Source: Lepidodermella squamata (taxonomy: Eukaryota; Gastrotricha). Taken from it: a stretch of DNA of 64,000 nucleotides. Shown piece after piece: positions 1 to 12,154 of this stretch (its first letter is position 1; each line of letters starts with the position of its first letter). Under the pieces are notes generated by a model. It worked only from the letters and a program-made list of their open reading frames with translations. It did no database searches and was not told where the DNA came from. The stretch lies in the NCBI GenBank assembly GCA_047495785.1, contig JBLDXI010000009.1, positions 4,402,001 through 4,466,000 on the forward strand, written 5' to 3'. The position numbers were made by a program, and so were the translations under genes.

Positions 1-3000
1 TTAACATTCTTGTTAGATGATCTGTCTAATGATAATCGAGACGCAGAAGTCGCGCGAGTAAATGCTGATTTTCAGCGATATGCAAACGAGCTGAAACTAT
101 TTCAAGAGATGAGGCTTCAATCCCTCAATTGGCTCTTGGCTGTTGGAGTGGCCTCGAAAAGTGTCCAATCTCTCAAGAGCTACTGCGCAGTCCTCGGAAT
201 GCTGCAAGCCGTGCCGGAGCAGTCGCTATCCGAAGAATTTCAATCTAAAGTCTTACGAGCTCTGAAACCAGCAGTTACGTTGCTATCCAACCTATCAGCC
301 GATATAACTGTCGACTCTAATGATATGGATATGGCTACCAGTGCTGCAGTGTCTGCGTTAGGAAAGCTTTCAGACGTGGTTGAATACTCAGCTAGCTACT
401 CACCTCCATGGAACCCTACTCAGTCCACTACAACCATTCAGCCCGAAGATATTTCCAACGAGCTCCTTACAACGACAAAATCCCCTAGAGTCTCAGTTAT
501 TCTTGAAGAAATGGCAACTTTGAGAGACGATTTGATGAGACTAGTTCTGCGTCGAAAGGGAGTGCAAGAAAGCCGAAGTGTCGTCGGCGGTCAAAATGCG
601 AAGTATTCGCTATCCCTAGACTTTGTTGGGAATCTTGATAACGCCACAATTCAGAACGGGGATGACGACGATTGCGGCCAGTTCAAACTAGGCCTTGCAT
701 CAGACACATTTGGACCATCGATTATGCCCACTGTTCTTAAAGACTCCGGGTCAAACAACTCGGAAGTCTTCAATGCTGCGAAAGTAACCATCAAAGCTTC
801 CATGACTTCTGGGAATATGTACGCCAATATCGGCCAGAGTAACTACGCTATCAATTCAATGATTCAGTCTCTCACTCTCAGCGATGAAAATGGTCGGGAA
901 ATTGTGGTGAAGAATCTAAATGAGCCCATAGAGATACTAGTCGAGTCGAAGAACAAAGACTTGCCTCAAAGCATTCTTACTGCTGTTTTAGGGAGATCTG
1001 TCTCGAAGCCTTTGAAATACATCGAACTTCCTATAGCTCGATCCTCAGCTGCTTTCATAACTGTTGATCAAATTACTGATCTATCGAATACCAAGCTTGA
1101 GATCAACGCCACTTGTAACACGACGGCGGATAAAAACTGCGGGCATCCATATGAAAATTCGCTTTTAACGGTTGGCGGTCGAAATATGACCATAAAGCAA
1201 ATAAACCCGACCAATGAACCTGTTGCAATATTCGTCTTCATCAATCGAGATGGGAAGTTTCCTACTGAAAGCTTGTCTTCGAATGCTTCAAATTTGGGAT
1301 GCATGCTGCCAAATAATCTAATTATGGAGCAGCAGATGAAGTCGAAGTCGGTAACAGTGAACGTTTCAACAACATATTCGCCTGAAGGAACAGGAAATGC
1401 TACGAATAACACGACTACTCGAAATAATTCAGCGAAAAAGAAGGAATGCAAGTTGAACAATGAAAAGCCTGATAACACATGTTTCTTCTCTGAGCGAGAC
1501 CTTGGTGTAAAAAATTCCAGCGCGACGCTCTTCGTAGGAATGAGGGCCCTCCCACTGGCCCTTGTTCGTTCCGTAATACAAGGCCTCATCGCGGAATATG
1601 GTTCGAGTCTCAACGAAACGATAGTCATACAAAGACTGATGTCGGGTTATCTGAACGAAACAGTTGCTGCTTTGATAAGTTATGAAAGCTTCACGACAGC
1701 TTGCGTGTTCTGGAATGACGAAATCAAAGACTGGTCGACAGACGGTTGTAGGGTTGGCTCGTCATCAACCCCCGGCGGTAACCCCAGCTTGACTCAGTGT
1801 TTTTGTAACCACCTCACCACTTTCGGCACCAATTTCAACATTCCGATGAACACGTTCAAACCTGGTGATTCCGCCTTCACCAGGCTGGATCAAAACCCGG
1901 TTTGCTTCACGTTCGGAATCTGCATCTTCTGTCTTTATTTTGCGATTTTGATCTGGGCAAGGAGGAAAGACCGAGAGGATGAAGTTAAATGGGGAGCCCT
2001 GCCTCTGATAGACAATCACCCGAAGGATAAATACGCCTATGAAATCACGATATGGACTGGTCAAAGGAAAGGAGCTGGTACGACTGCTAAGGTGTCATTC
2101 ATCCTGAGTGGCGATGAAAGTGAGACTGAACCTCGTTTGCTCGAGGACTTCTGCCGGCCTGTTCTAAAACGTGGCCAGGTCGATTCTTTCTTGATGACTG
2201 TGCCAAAGAGCCTAGGCAAGATCAGTCAACTCAGGATCTGGCATGACAACTCGGGCCGGCATCCTGCGTGGTATTTCGCCCGAATGATGGTCCTGGACAT
2301 ACAGCGTAATCAACACTTCTTCTTCCTATGTGATCGATGGCTGGCTGTTGAGGAGGACGACGGAATGGTGGAACGAATCCTACCCACCGCGACGAAGCAT
2401 CAAATGGCAACATTCGAGCATCTCTTTGTTACGACTACGCAGAGAAACATGTCTGATGGCCATCTATGGATTTCGGTATTCAACAGGCCGGCTCGTTCAG
2501 TTTTCACTCGGACTCAAAGGCTTACGTGCGTCTTATCAGTAAGTTTGGCAGTTGGGGATTACATCTTTATCTTTTCATCGTTTTTAATACCACAGATTCT
2601 TTACTGTACGATGCTGTCGAACATAATGTTTTTCGGCTTTGAACGAGACAGTCCCAATACCCTTCAGTTGAGCCTCGGCCCAGTTAAAATCAGCACTGAC
2701 AAGATCAAGATTAGCATCATCTCAGCTCTCATCGTCATGCCAATCAATTTGTTGATAATCCAGCTCTTCAGGCTCAGCAAACGACGCATCTCAAAGGCAG
2801 AGAATAACGCGCAACAAATTATCAAAAAATCACAGAAAAATCGCATGGCCGCGAGGGAAAAGCTTTCCAAAAAAGTTTCCATCGACATTGAAACTGTTGC
2901 TGCAGCACGTCAGATGAAGATGCCAAAGAAAAAAGTTCATAAGAGGAAAGAGGCGAAAAAAGCCTTCCGACTCCCTTGGTACTGCACGGTCATCGCATAC

Positions 3001-5339
3001 TGCCTCGCAGCTTCGACTTGCTGTGTTGCATTTTGGGCTATCGTCGAGTACGGCGGGGCTCTAGGGCCTGAGAAAGCCATTGAATGGGTGGCAGCAATGG
3101 TTTTATCACTGTTCACAGACATTTTCTTCCTACAACCGTTGAAAATCATCGGAATCGCGATTTTCTATGCCCTGATCATCAAAAATCCTTCGAAAGATGA
3201 CGATGTCGATGAATTGATGGCTCTTCGAGATGATGAATGCTACGTAAGGCCTGTAAAGTTCACAAAAGCTGAATTGGATGAAATGGAGAGGAATCGGCGG
3301 GAAGTTCAAGCCAAAAGAAGGGAATACGTGTTCCTACCACCTTCACCAGAGGAGTTACGAGTAGCGAGAGAAATCCGCTTCAAAGAGCTCGAAACATGGC
3401 GTGTTGTAAAGGAAATCGCTGGCTACGTAATTTTCCTGTACCTGGTCATGTTCGTTGCGTACAACAACATTGATACATGGGGCTGGCAGTTCCAAAAATC
3501 AGCGCGTCACATGTTTTTCGAGGGAGTTATCGGTGATCTAGCTGCACCTGCTTTCAGTAAGGACAGCTCCAAGAAATCAGTTTCGGCTGGGACTCAGTTC
3601 AAATCTGGAGAAGGCGCAATCTGGCAAATCAGCTCGTTGCAAGACTTTTGGTTCTACTTCAATCATACAGTACTTCCGACGTTAACGGACTCGTCTTGGT
3701 ACAACGGAGATTCTGACGACCAATTGGGGTCGTATACAAAGGATAAGGCTGTGTATTTAACCGGGACCATACGACTACGACAACTAAGGGCTAAAAGTGA
3801 CGGATGTAGAGTGCCATGGAAGTTCTACACGATGATATCTAACTGCAGTCCGGATTACTCGATGTTCGACCAGGAAACGCGGAACTACACCATAGGTTGG
3901 CAAGACGTCGTCGAAGGCTACAATTCGACTTATAACAACATTACATCTCTAAATCCTGGTTGGTCGTTTTCGTCAGTCCTTAAAACCGGAAGTTCGCCAA
4001 CTATGGGTAATCTGGCGATGTATGACGGGAGTGGTTATGTAGTCGATTTACCGAAGAACCTTATAAAGGCACGGATCTTCCTACAACAGCTTTTCGATAA
4101 CAAATGGCTGGACGAAAAGACGAGAGCTGTTTTCATGGAGTTCAATCTGTATAACCCAACCAGAAGCCTGTTCGCTGTTTCTCAGAACATCCTCGAATTC
4201 CCGGCGATGGGCGGTTGCGTTATCTACGCCTACTTCTACGTCCTGAAATTTCAGGCCTACAGCTCTGGGAGTGAGATGGTCACACTGATATTGCAACTAC
4301 TCACTCTTTTAGTTGTGATTATCCAATTTTCACGTGAATGCAACAGAGCACGGAAGATTGGCCGTAGTTACTGGAAATCATGGTGGTCCGTCTTCGACTT
4401 TGTCCACCTCTTTGGCTGCATCATCTGGGCAGCTATGTTTGGAATTCGATACTATCTGTTCACGCTGGTTGCAGGCAGGTTCAGGAAGCGAGCGAATACC
4501 TACACGAACATGGATTTGATTGTTTACTACGACTTCATAGTCTCGTGTTTCGCAGCTGCGATCGTTACCCTAGGCACGTTACGCTTCATTCGCTTGCTTC
4601 GATTCGATAGAAATATCATGCTGATGCTGCAAACCCTTGCAAATACTGGCAGATTTCTGTTGAGTTACTTCGTTGTTTTCGCTGTCGTATTCATGGCCTT
4701 TGCCAATCTGGGACTGTTGGCGTTCGGAGCTCAGATAAAGGCCTATTCGACCTACATAACGGCTCTTGAGACGTTGTTCGCAATGCAGCTCGGAGTTTAC
4801 GATTACTCGGCTCTTCGGATGAATTTCAGAACCCTAGGACCGGTATTCTTCGCCTTCTACTCTTTCATGATATCGATTTTGTTAACGAATTTCCTGATGG
4901 TTTTTATTGTCAACGCTTATCAAGAGGCAAGTCATAATTAGACGTTTAATCCAATTAAAAAATCCTCATTTTTAATTCAGGCCTCTATGAATGAAGAGAT
5001 TTTCAAGAATCAACAAGCTGTTTTCTCATTCATGCGTTCAAAAATCAAAAAGCTATTCGGCCTCGAGGAGAAACGACCGCCAACTCTGGGAATCGATCGC
5101 CGATTCATGTATTTCGATTCAGGTTAGAGCCGATTCTATTAGCTATCAGGCGATATTTTCATTATTTGTTTTTATTGACAGCTATTAAAGAGGACAACAT
5201 TGATAGATTCACGAAGCGCATGGATGACTTACTGCTGAGGCTTGACCGGCATTTGGATAAAACTAAAGTTCAGTTCTCTGAAATGTTTGATGAGAAAACG
5301 CTGCGGCGCAAATCAAGAGAATGCTATGTTTCTGAATGA
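1..5339 (+). CDS. Polycystin-1-family receptor/channel, 3' part (5' end outside window)
   Basis: The frame is open from base 1, so the gene enters from the left. I join three exons: 1-4926, 4981-5122 and 5182-5339 (about 1741 residues, stop at 5337). Visible in order: a REJ-like extracellular region; a GPS site (about residues 565-610, CVFWN...W...CxCNHLTTF, expected cleavage at HL/T); TM1 (about 632-653); a PLAT domain (about 677-790); a multi-pass membrane region; a TOP/polycystin extracellular loop (IRLRQLR, paired Cys); and the six-helix channel block ending at ...NAYQE. The last two exons add a basic, helical, probably coiled-coil tail. Polycystin-1 proteins pair with TRPP channels in ciliary or sperm membranes (family knowledge). 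Intron 1 (54 nt) is GC-AG, with donor AG/GCAAGT; using the nearby GT instead gives an immediate stop. Intron 2 (59 nt) is GT-AG. The REJ assignment is weaker than the GPS, PLAT and channel calls. Confidence 0.9.
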
Positions 5340-6131
5340 CATTGCAGTTACTTATTACTATTCCAATTTGATAAAAATCTTTCTAATGAACTCATAGCTT
5401 TTCTTATTGCTATTTATCATACTAATGTAAAACTTTACAACATTTCGACCATTAACACTAACCTTTCCTTAATCAACAATTTTCATGATTGCCGTGCATC
5501 GTAAGCATTTAAAAATAAAATTATACCTTTCTGGTTTATTCCACCTTAATATTATTAACTGTTGCTATGTTGCCATGTTGCCAGCTGTTGTCATAAAGTT
5601 TCGGAATTTGATTGAGATTGGGATAGGAATCGGGAATAATTGCCAGCTCCATTGTTTGCTGAGAAACTATATGCACAAAGAGCACCTGTTATACAATTAA
5701 TTAAAAACTATTTGACTTATTATTTTTGCGCAATTCATGTTCCATTTTATAATTTGAAGCTTGCGCAATCAGAAATTTCATTAAAAAAATTGAAACGCGG
5801 GCTATTAATTGGTCTGTAATCTATCTATTCAATCCTATTTTCTTATTGGTTATTGGGTATTGGGCCGAATTTCCTAGACGATACCTTAAAATGACCCGAC
5901 TAAGGTTCTAAAATTGACTTGTGGGATGGTGTTTATAGCTTTCATCCTTCATCCTAATAAAATTGAGCAATCTCAACACGAAAAAATGCCCTAAAACATG
6001 TTGAATCCCTCGTAAAATTCGAAAAATAAAATAAGAAGAAATAAGTCTGATTCTTTCATTTATTGCACAAAACTCAGTAACCACACGGTGTTTTATAGGG
6101 TCGAAATTTGATAATCGCGCGAAAAAGTATG
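5340..6131. other. AT-rich intergenic stretch
   Basis: 3' flank of the polycystin-like gene, with AATAAA-like words near 5510. From about 5930 it becomes the start of a block duplicated near 23.7 kb. I see no convincing coding sequence. Confidence 0.6.
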
Positions 6132-6596
6132 TCACATAAAAAATGCGACAAAGTTGGCGTTGAATGTCACTTGTTGATGACGCCACTCGTGATGATGAAA
6201 CAGCCGGCGAGGTTCGATGTTGGCGCTATGAACATATCGTTTAAGCGGGCACCTGCCACCGCAACTCGGACACTCGCGTCTGCCGCCGTCACGCTTCAGT
6301 GAACACGCATACCCATGACCGTCACACTTCGTAGCTTTATGCTGTTGGTTTCTCACTTCGCCAGGCCCGTTTTCGCTGCTGCTGCTGTTCACATAAGGCT
6401 GGTTCGAGCTGATGAAGAACTGGTCACTGCTAGCCGGCTTGATTTGCTGTTGTTGCAGATTTGTCGTCGGACAGCCGGCGTTTTCGACCGAATGCTGGCG
6501 GCATTTGAAGTAGACACGAACCAGTGAACCACAACGCGAATTTTCGCCCGAGCTCGTCGGCGTTGTCGGTCGGCTTTCTTCGATTTGCTCAGCCAT
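6132..6596 (-). CDS. CPxCGGxC/PRxLF family protein, member 1
   Basis: Unrecognised small cytosolic or nuclear protein (154 aa, no signal peptide). The start is the MAEQ Met at 6596, not the upstream in-frame Met, because the paralogues at 24 kb and 36.8 kb begin with the same residues. Order: SRPTTPTSSGENS motif; GSLVRVYFKCRQHS box; a variable Gln/Ser/Asn-rich linker; CSLKRD; CPSCGGRCPLKRYV knuckle; IEPRRLF; then a 20-residue tail. A probable 46-nt 5' UTR intron (6704-6749, GTGAGT...TTTTACAG) lies upstream and is conserved in position in the 24 kb and 15 kb copies. It is near-identical to the 24 kb member and lies in a block copied there. Zinc or disulphide binding by the Cys knuckle is inference, and the function is unknown. 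Confidence 0.75.
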   Translation of the reverse strand: MAEQIEESRPTTPTSSGENSRCGSLVRVYFKCRQHSVENAGCPTTNLQQQQIKPASSDQFFISSNQPYVNSSSSENGPGEVRNQQHKATKCDGHGYACSLKRDGGRRECPSCGGRCPLKRYVHSANIEPRRLFHHHEWRHQQVTFNANFVAFFM

Positions 6597-6749
6597 TGCC
6601 CAAACTGACCATCGCAGGGTGACAAGAAATGACAAAAAATAATCACATTTTTGCAACGAAATTTCGAGAAAAAACATATCAAAATTGGTGGCTCACATTA
6701 GGACTGTAAAATATGAAAAATTTAGTTGAAAAAAGCTGTCAAGACTCAC

Positions 6750-8518
6750 CCGTATCGCGGCGAGGTGAAAATACATTTTTTAAATTAAGGTGGGCAATAA
6801 CAAATGAATGTTACACCAGGAAAACAGGAGAAAAATTTGTTGCCAACTTCACTTCGAAAAATTTAAGCTTACGTTTCACCCTGACTTATAACGGCCTATC
6901 GATACCGAGGCGATAAATTGGAAATATCAAGCTGATTGGTTTTTTTCGAAAAAAAGTGAGGAAAAGATGAGAATTAGCTTGTTGAAAAAATTGAAAACTG
7001 AGAAAGATGGCAACCACGTGCGAATTCCGAGAATCTAACAAATTAATCACAGTTATAAAGCATGAAGTCGCGATCATGACCACGCAAGTGGCGTCCAAAC
7101 AAACTGTGAGCCTCAAAAAAATAATTGGGTTGTTTTCCGATTACGTAACAATCGAAAATTTGACGACAGCTGATGCCGTCTTTTCAAAGCATCCTTATAA
7201 TTTAATAAAAAACTTTAAAAAATCATTTAAAATAGAGCATTCCGCCACTTTTCGGGTTTTTCCTACTTTAGCCAGGTGAAACTTTAGGAAATATTCGACA
7301 AAAACAGAATTATAAAGGAGTTCTTTGGCTATCGAATACCGGTTTCCGGAAGTCCCGACGGATTTTACCTTGTTTTATGGCTAATTTTGTAGTCACCTAT
7401 GTAGACTCCTCCCCGGAATTAGGGAAACTCAGTAACCTAATTTCGGCCACCTCATCCAGTAACGCTAATACCCTAATTTTTTACTGTTAAATTCGTCTTG
7501 ACAAGCTTAGTGTGAAAATCGCCTTTGTTGCTTAACATGTAAGCTTTTCCTTGACGGCGTGATTCCTGAACCTGTGGTGTTTGTGGTAACAAAGCATTCG
7601 CGAAGCAACATGAGCCCCCTCGCCCGCATTTAGGATCATTTTTTGCGATCACGTGCTTGAAAAATCATGAAGCAGATGGGCTCTACAATGCAAATTTCTT
7701 GATTTGCGTGCAAAAAAGTGCTGCTCAGCACTTAGTGTCCACATTTTGACTGGTCGCCGAAGTTAGGTCGCAGCGACCGAATTTAGGAAGTGGCCGAAAT
7801 TAGGAATTTCTACTGTAATAAAAATAGCTAGGGGAACGTTGTATTAGTACGTGTCTTTTGAAAGTTGAAAATCAGCGTTACAAAAATTGTGTTATTTCAA
7901 ATAAATGTGATAAATGTGGGCCACGTGAATCTTTGATTTTCCGTAAATTTTGAGAAATTATTCCTATTTTTCTTGATTTTTAGCAATTTTAAAATAATTT
8001 GTAATTTAATAAAAAATAATATTTAATCTATTAATTGTGGACTCTCATTTAATTATGTAGCGGCCTTGTGAATTTCAAAATTTGCTGTTGTTGATGAGAG
8101 AGCCGAATAACGATTAATAGCACTGCTGGTTGTTTTTTCTATTCAAGAAACTTGAGTTTATCGCCATTGGTCGCAGCCGAGAATGCCAAATTGCCGGCTT
8201 AAAATTTCTTCAAAATTCAGTTTTTCATTCGATTTCATTAGAAATAAAGTACACATACCGATTTGTATTCGAAATTACGCGTTTTGTTCAAAATATTTTA
8301 TCTGAATCTGAACCTGAGATAGCTTTTTTAGGTCGAAAATTTGAATTTCTACCGTTATTTGAAAGAGTTTGTTCCCAAATGTAGTCCGGAGTAGAAACAA
8401 CACTTTTTCACTCTTGAATCTTTATTCCTATCGCAAAATTTTACAATAAAGTATAAGTATAATGAGATGTGTGACAAAAGGAGTGGAAATTCGACTCGTA
8501 AAATGATCGCGGTAATAT
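6750..8518. other. Duplicated 5' flank and dispersed repeats
   Basis: 6750-7190 continues the block shared with about 24.57-25.02 kb. 7437-7806 is bounded by inverted CCTAATTTCGGCCAC / GTGGCCGAAATTAGG words, a motif also met near 9.2, 17.5 and 27.0 kb, so it is probably a small non-autonomous repeat. 8.39-8.52 kb is the 3' flank of the next family gene, also present at 25.44-25.58 kb. No gene is seen. Confidence 0.5.
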
Positions 8519-8836
8519 TCATTCGTCATGGTCGAAAAGGCGACGCGGCTCGACGCGATGGGCGTGTTGAATGTAGCGACGACGTGAACATTTCAAATAA
8601 TTGCCGCCGCATTTCGAACAACATTGGTAGTGCTTGCTGGCGTCACGCATCAGCAGTGGCAATGAACACCCGACAGCGTCACGCTTCGCTGATTTCTGCT
8701 GATTTTCGCCTACCGATTCGACGGGCCCAGATTCGGCCTTTTCGAACAAATTATGGCGACAAGGAGCCAGTGAACCGGAACACGAATTTTCACCGAAGAA
8801 TTTCGTCGGCGTAGTCGGTTGATTATTTTCAGCCAT
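8519..8836 (-). CDS. CPxCGGxC/PRxLF family protein, member 2 (divergent)
   Basis: Small protein of 105 aa starting MAENNQPTTPT. It keeps the TTPT motif, GENSxxGSL box, CSLPLLMRD segment and the C-terminal VEPRRLFDHDE. The Cys region is altered: CCSKCGGN followed by an insertion before CSRRRYIQ, so the usual CxxCGGxC spacing is lengthened. The YFKCR box has become APCRHN. These changes suggest faster divergence, but the reading frame is intact. The 3' end and downstream flank are collinear with the broken copy at 25.58 kb. No membrane segment or signal peptide; function unknown. Confidence 0.65.
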   Translation of the reverse strand: MAENNQPTTPTKFFGENSCSGSLAPCRHNLFEKAESGPVESVGENQQKSAKRDAVGCSLPLLMRDASKHYQCCSKCGGNYLKCSRRRYIQHAHRVEPRRLFDHDE

Positions 8837-10034
8837 TTTTAAATATTTCTTAAAAGAGCCAAAAATTTTAGATTAAATTTAAATAATTTATATAGAAAAT
8901 CTGGAATTTTAGAGAGTTTGCTCGAAAGCAAAGGTTTCGACCGAACAGGCAGCTCCAAAACTATTCAGCCTGGGGAACTTGAAAAATTGCAATTAAAAAG
9001 AGGAAGGTTATCGAAGTAGAAAACAAATCCTGGATGAGGCGATATGAAACCAGAAAGATTTAACCACGTTTTATATAGCATATTTTGGCCCAACGTTAAG
9101 ACAAAAAAGTACCGATTCGACAATGCGGCACACAGAAAACTTGAACAATGGTTGTCATATTTTATGGCATAACTAATAACTATTTCTAAAAGTGGCCGAA
9201 ACTAGAATGGGTTATACTTGAAGTTGGAATTTCAAAACGGGAAAATCAACTCCGGTGCCTGTTTTCAAGGAAAAAATGCCCCAATAAATTAGAAACAATA
9301 TCGCTTTTGCTCCGGCGTGCAAGATTATTTCTTCTAAAATCCAAGCTGAGAATTTCGAAAAATTCCTGACTTCTGTTTTCGCTATTTTCTGGGCTTGGAC
9401 TTGTATTTTCGCCGGAATTTCTCCAAGCAGTACCTGCAAATTGGCGATTTTAGAGGTACAATTTTGACAACTCGTCAGTACAGATGATTCTGCAGCAGGT
9501 ACAATTTTGAGAACTCAAAAAGTGCCCGCCTTGAAAGACTTCTTTTTTCGATTTTAAAATGGTACATACTTGTCTAGTGCAGATAATTCTAGAATTTCTT
9601 CCTAAATCCTAGCACCGTTCGTTTCTTTTTGGTGAAGCTCGCAAGCAATATCTTCAAAACAGCGTGTAAATGCAAGAAGTCGAAAACCCCAAAAAATCTA
9701 AATTTTCATCTCGCAGGCCGTGGAAACAATACAACAATTATGCCCAGGACTAGGGAGATCTAGCGGTGTAAAAATTTGCAAAGAATTCACCTGAATTGAT
9801 TTTCTGTAATTTTTTACAAAGTTGGACAAATGGTTCCCCGGTAGCTGTTTCAACAAATTTATCAACGAATAAAAGAATTGAACAAATAAAATTGGTGATC
9901 AATTTTTCTTGCTAATCCTGTAATAACGAAACTTTTATTGCGGTCAAACTAAGAGAACAATTGTTAATTTTACACATGAATATATCTGCAAAATATTTTT
10001 TCTAATTCTGCATAATTCTGCATAACTGTTATGG
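8837..10034. other. Intergenic, AT-rich
   Basis: Scattered repeat words (GTGGCCGAAACTAG near 9.19 kb) and low-complexity A/T runs. No coding sequence or RNA gene that I can support. Confidence 0.5.
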
Positions 10035-10421
10035 TTATTCTCCGAAAAGCCGCCGTGGTTCGATCCGGTCGCGGTTGATGAACCGCTTGCGACGGCAATC
10101 CCCGCCGCAGTACGGACAGTCGCGCCTGTTGCCGAGCAGCGGACAGCAGGCCTTGATCGACTCGCGATAATGAGTAGGATCCGTGCGAACTGCATTACAG
10201 CCACTCGTCAGGCGCGGTTCTTTTTTCGCGATTATACAAACGTAATCGCTGTAATAGAGCTGGCGAGCAGTGGTGGGATTCAGTATCAGGGCGGTGTCGT
10301 CTTGCGAACGTTGGCACTGAAATCGCTTCGCCATCGTGCTCTTTGAACCGGAACGCCGAGGCGTCGATACCACCAGTTCTTTATTGCATTTTTCGAGATT
10401 CGTGCCAATCTTGCTCGCCAT
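10035..10421 (-). CDS. CPxCGGxC/PRxLF family protein, MASK subgroup copy 1
   Basis: 128 aa, starting MASKIGTNLEK. Order: STPRRSGS motif; RRxxCQRSQDD-type box (KRFQCQRSQDD); a Cys/Tyr linker (YYSDYVCIIAK); CCPLLGNRRD; CPYCGGDCRRKRFINRDR; IEPRRLFGE at the very C-terminus. A splice acceptor (TTGATTCAG) sits eight bases before the ATG, and a matching donor (GTAAGC) lies at 10804, giving a 5' UTR intron of about 376 nt (10429-10804); the exon upstream of that donor is conserved at 13.3 kb. It is a tandem paralogue of 11756-12154, with the C-terminal 40 residues nearly identical. Function unknown. Confidence 0.72.
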   Translation of the reverse strand: MASKIGTNLEKCNKELVVSTPRRSGSKSTMAKRFQCQRSQDDTALILNPTTARQLYYSDYVCIIAKKEPRLTSGCNAVRTDPTHYRESIKACCPLLGNRRDCPYCGGDCRRKRFINRDRIEPRRLFGE

Positions 10422-11755
10422 TTCATTCCTGAATCAATGAAAAATAATGTGTTTTCTTAATGAGAATAATAATAATAATTATTATTCAACTAATATTATT
10501 GTCTGTCTGAATAAAGAAATATCTGAATAAATAACAAATTGGGCACAATTATTATTTTTCGAGGGTTGAAAATCAATTTTCGCTCGAAAATTCTGAATTC
10601 GAGCTCGAAATATTAAATAACATACGGCGATTAAAAAATCAACGTCACCTTGATGATTTTACTGTGAAGCAAAAGGAGAATTGTATGTAAAAAAATGTCA
10701 CGCTGCAAGAGTTCAATTATGCACCCGCAAAACCTTAATTGCCCAAGGCTAATTAACCCTCGCTACGGTAAGTATTATTTATTACTTACCACAGATTCGC
10801 TTACCAGCTTTTGAAGTTGAACAGGACGTGAAAGAGACTCCTCAGTTTCTTTAATATAGGTTTTAAGTTTAAAGTAGAAGAGATCGATTTTTGGTTGTTA
10901 CAGGCCGAAGCGTTTATTATATATAGGTATCTGTAACCCAATTTTTATTGCGGTGTAGAAACTCTATTACATGATCGGGACAATCATCAATGTGTGTCCC
11001 TTTGCGATCGAAAAACTGCGACAATCCGCCGTGGTAAGACTATGGCGCTGAGCCGCGCGCAGCGATACAGCAATATGTCCCACACAATATATAGCTATTT
11101 TCAACAAAAATCACAGGTTATGGTGGGAAATGATTGGAAACTGAATTTGGACAGGTATTTTTTCCAATTATATTAGAACAGAAACAGCCAGTTAGGTGAA
11201 TAAAAAGGTAAAGGAGAAGTTCGCCGGAAATTAAAGATGAGATGAAAATCAGGGGCAAAAAATGAACTCATTGCTTTTCTGATTGCTATGTATCTTAATT
11301 TTAAGTGAAACTTTTCAACATTTCAAATTTCGACCTTTAATTTTCCTGCATCAACAATTTTCATGATTTCCGTGCATCGTAAGCATTAAAAAATAAAAAT
11401 ATATCCTTCTTGTTTATGCAAAAATTAACGCGTTTATTTTTTGTCCGGGTATTCGGTTATTCATTTGCCCATCTCGCGTCGGACACAGAAAAATATATGG
11501 TTCTGGAATCGATTGGAGCCACGGATCGAATATAAAGAACTGAGTTTTTAGGTTCCTGGACTTGGCGATTAGGCACATTTCATGTCAGTCACATTTTCAA
11601 TTCACATTTTAGGCTGTCGGATGAAAAAGTATGTCTGATATGAGCAAAGTTTTTCTCCATTTATTGCGGTAAAAATGAGAGAAAAATTGGAATTTTACAC
11701 ATGAATAGATTTATACATTTTTTCTTCGACAAATTTAACGCTCGAAAAGTTATCA
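10422..11755. other. 5' exon region of MASK copy 1 and decayed copy of a conserved peptide exon
   Basis: Holds the probable 5' UTR exon beginning just above 10804. At 10940-11040 on the minus strand it also encodes FFDRKGTHIDDCPDHVIEF, matching a peptide at 13.43 kb but with an 8-nt deletion on its 5' side. The rest is AT-rich. Confidence 0.45.
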
Positions 11756-12154
11756 TCACGGCTGGTTAGGATTCAGTTGTTCTTCGAAAAGCCGCCGTGG
11801 TTCGATCCGGTCGCGGTTGATGAACCGCTTGCGACGGCAATCCCCGCCGCAGTACGGACAATCTCGCCTGTTGCCGAGTAACGGACAGTCCTTGAGCGAG
11901 TCGCGGTAATCGGAAGGGTCTGTTTTAAGCATTGAATATTTCTGGCGGGGTTTTCCTTTCGCGAGGCACCGCTGGGCGATAATACAGGTGTAGTCGCTGT
12001 AGCACTGGCGAACAATAGGATTCAGTAACAGGGCGCTGTCATCTTGCGACCGCTGGCATCGAAATCGCCTCGCCGTCACGCCTCTTGAACCGAAACGCCG
12101 AGGTGTCGATATTTCAGGCTCTTTTTCGAGATTTGGACCAGTCTTGCTCGCCAT
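11756..12154 (-). CDS. CPxCGGxC/PRxLF family protein, MASK subgroup copy 2
   Basis: 132 aa, starting MASKTGPNLEK. It has the same order as its tandem copy: ISTPRRFGSRG, a RRFRCQRSQDD box, a YSDYTCIIAQRC segment, DCPLLGNRRD, CPYCGGDCRRKRFINRDR and IEPRRLF followed by a short Asn/Pro tail. Relative to the knuckle, the upstream Cys falls at C-x8-CxxCGGxC, as in the CSLKRD subgroup. A TTTACCCAG acceptor lies seven bases before the ATG; the partner donor is GTAAGT at 13275, so the 5' UTR intron is about 1.1 kb (12162-13275). The basic run RRKRF could serve as a nuclear signal (inference). Function unknown. Confidence 0.74.
   Translation of the reverse strand: MASKTGPNLEKEPEISTPRRFGSRGVTARRFRCQRSQDDSALLLNPIVRQCYSDYTCIIAQRCLAKGKPRQKYSMLKTDPSDYRDSLKDCPLLGNRRDCPYCGGDCRRKRFINRDRIEPRRLFEEQLNPNQP

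Noticed and set aside
1068-1628. Minus-strand 186-codon ORF inside the polycystin-like exon
   Set aside because: It is antisense to a clearly coding exon and has no motif; a shadow frame.
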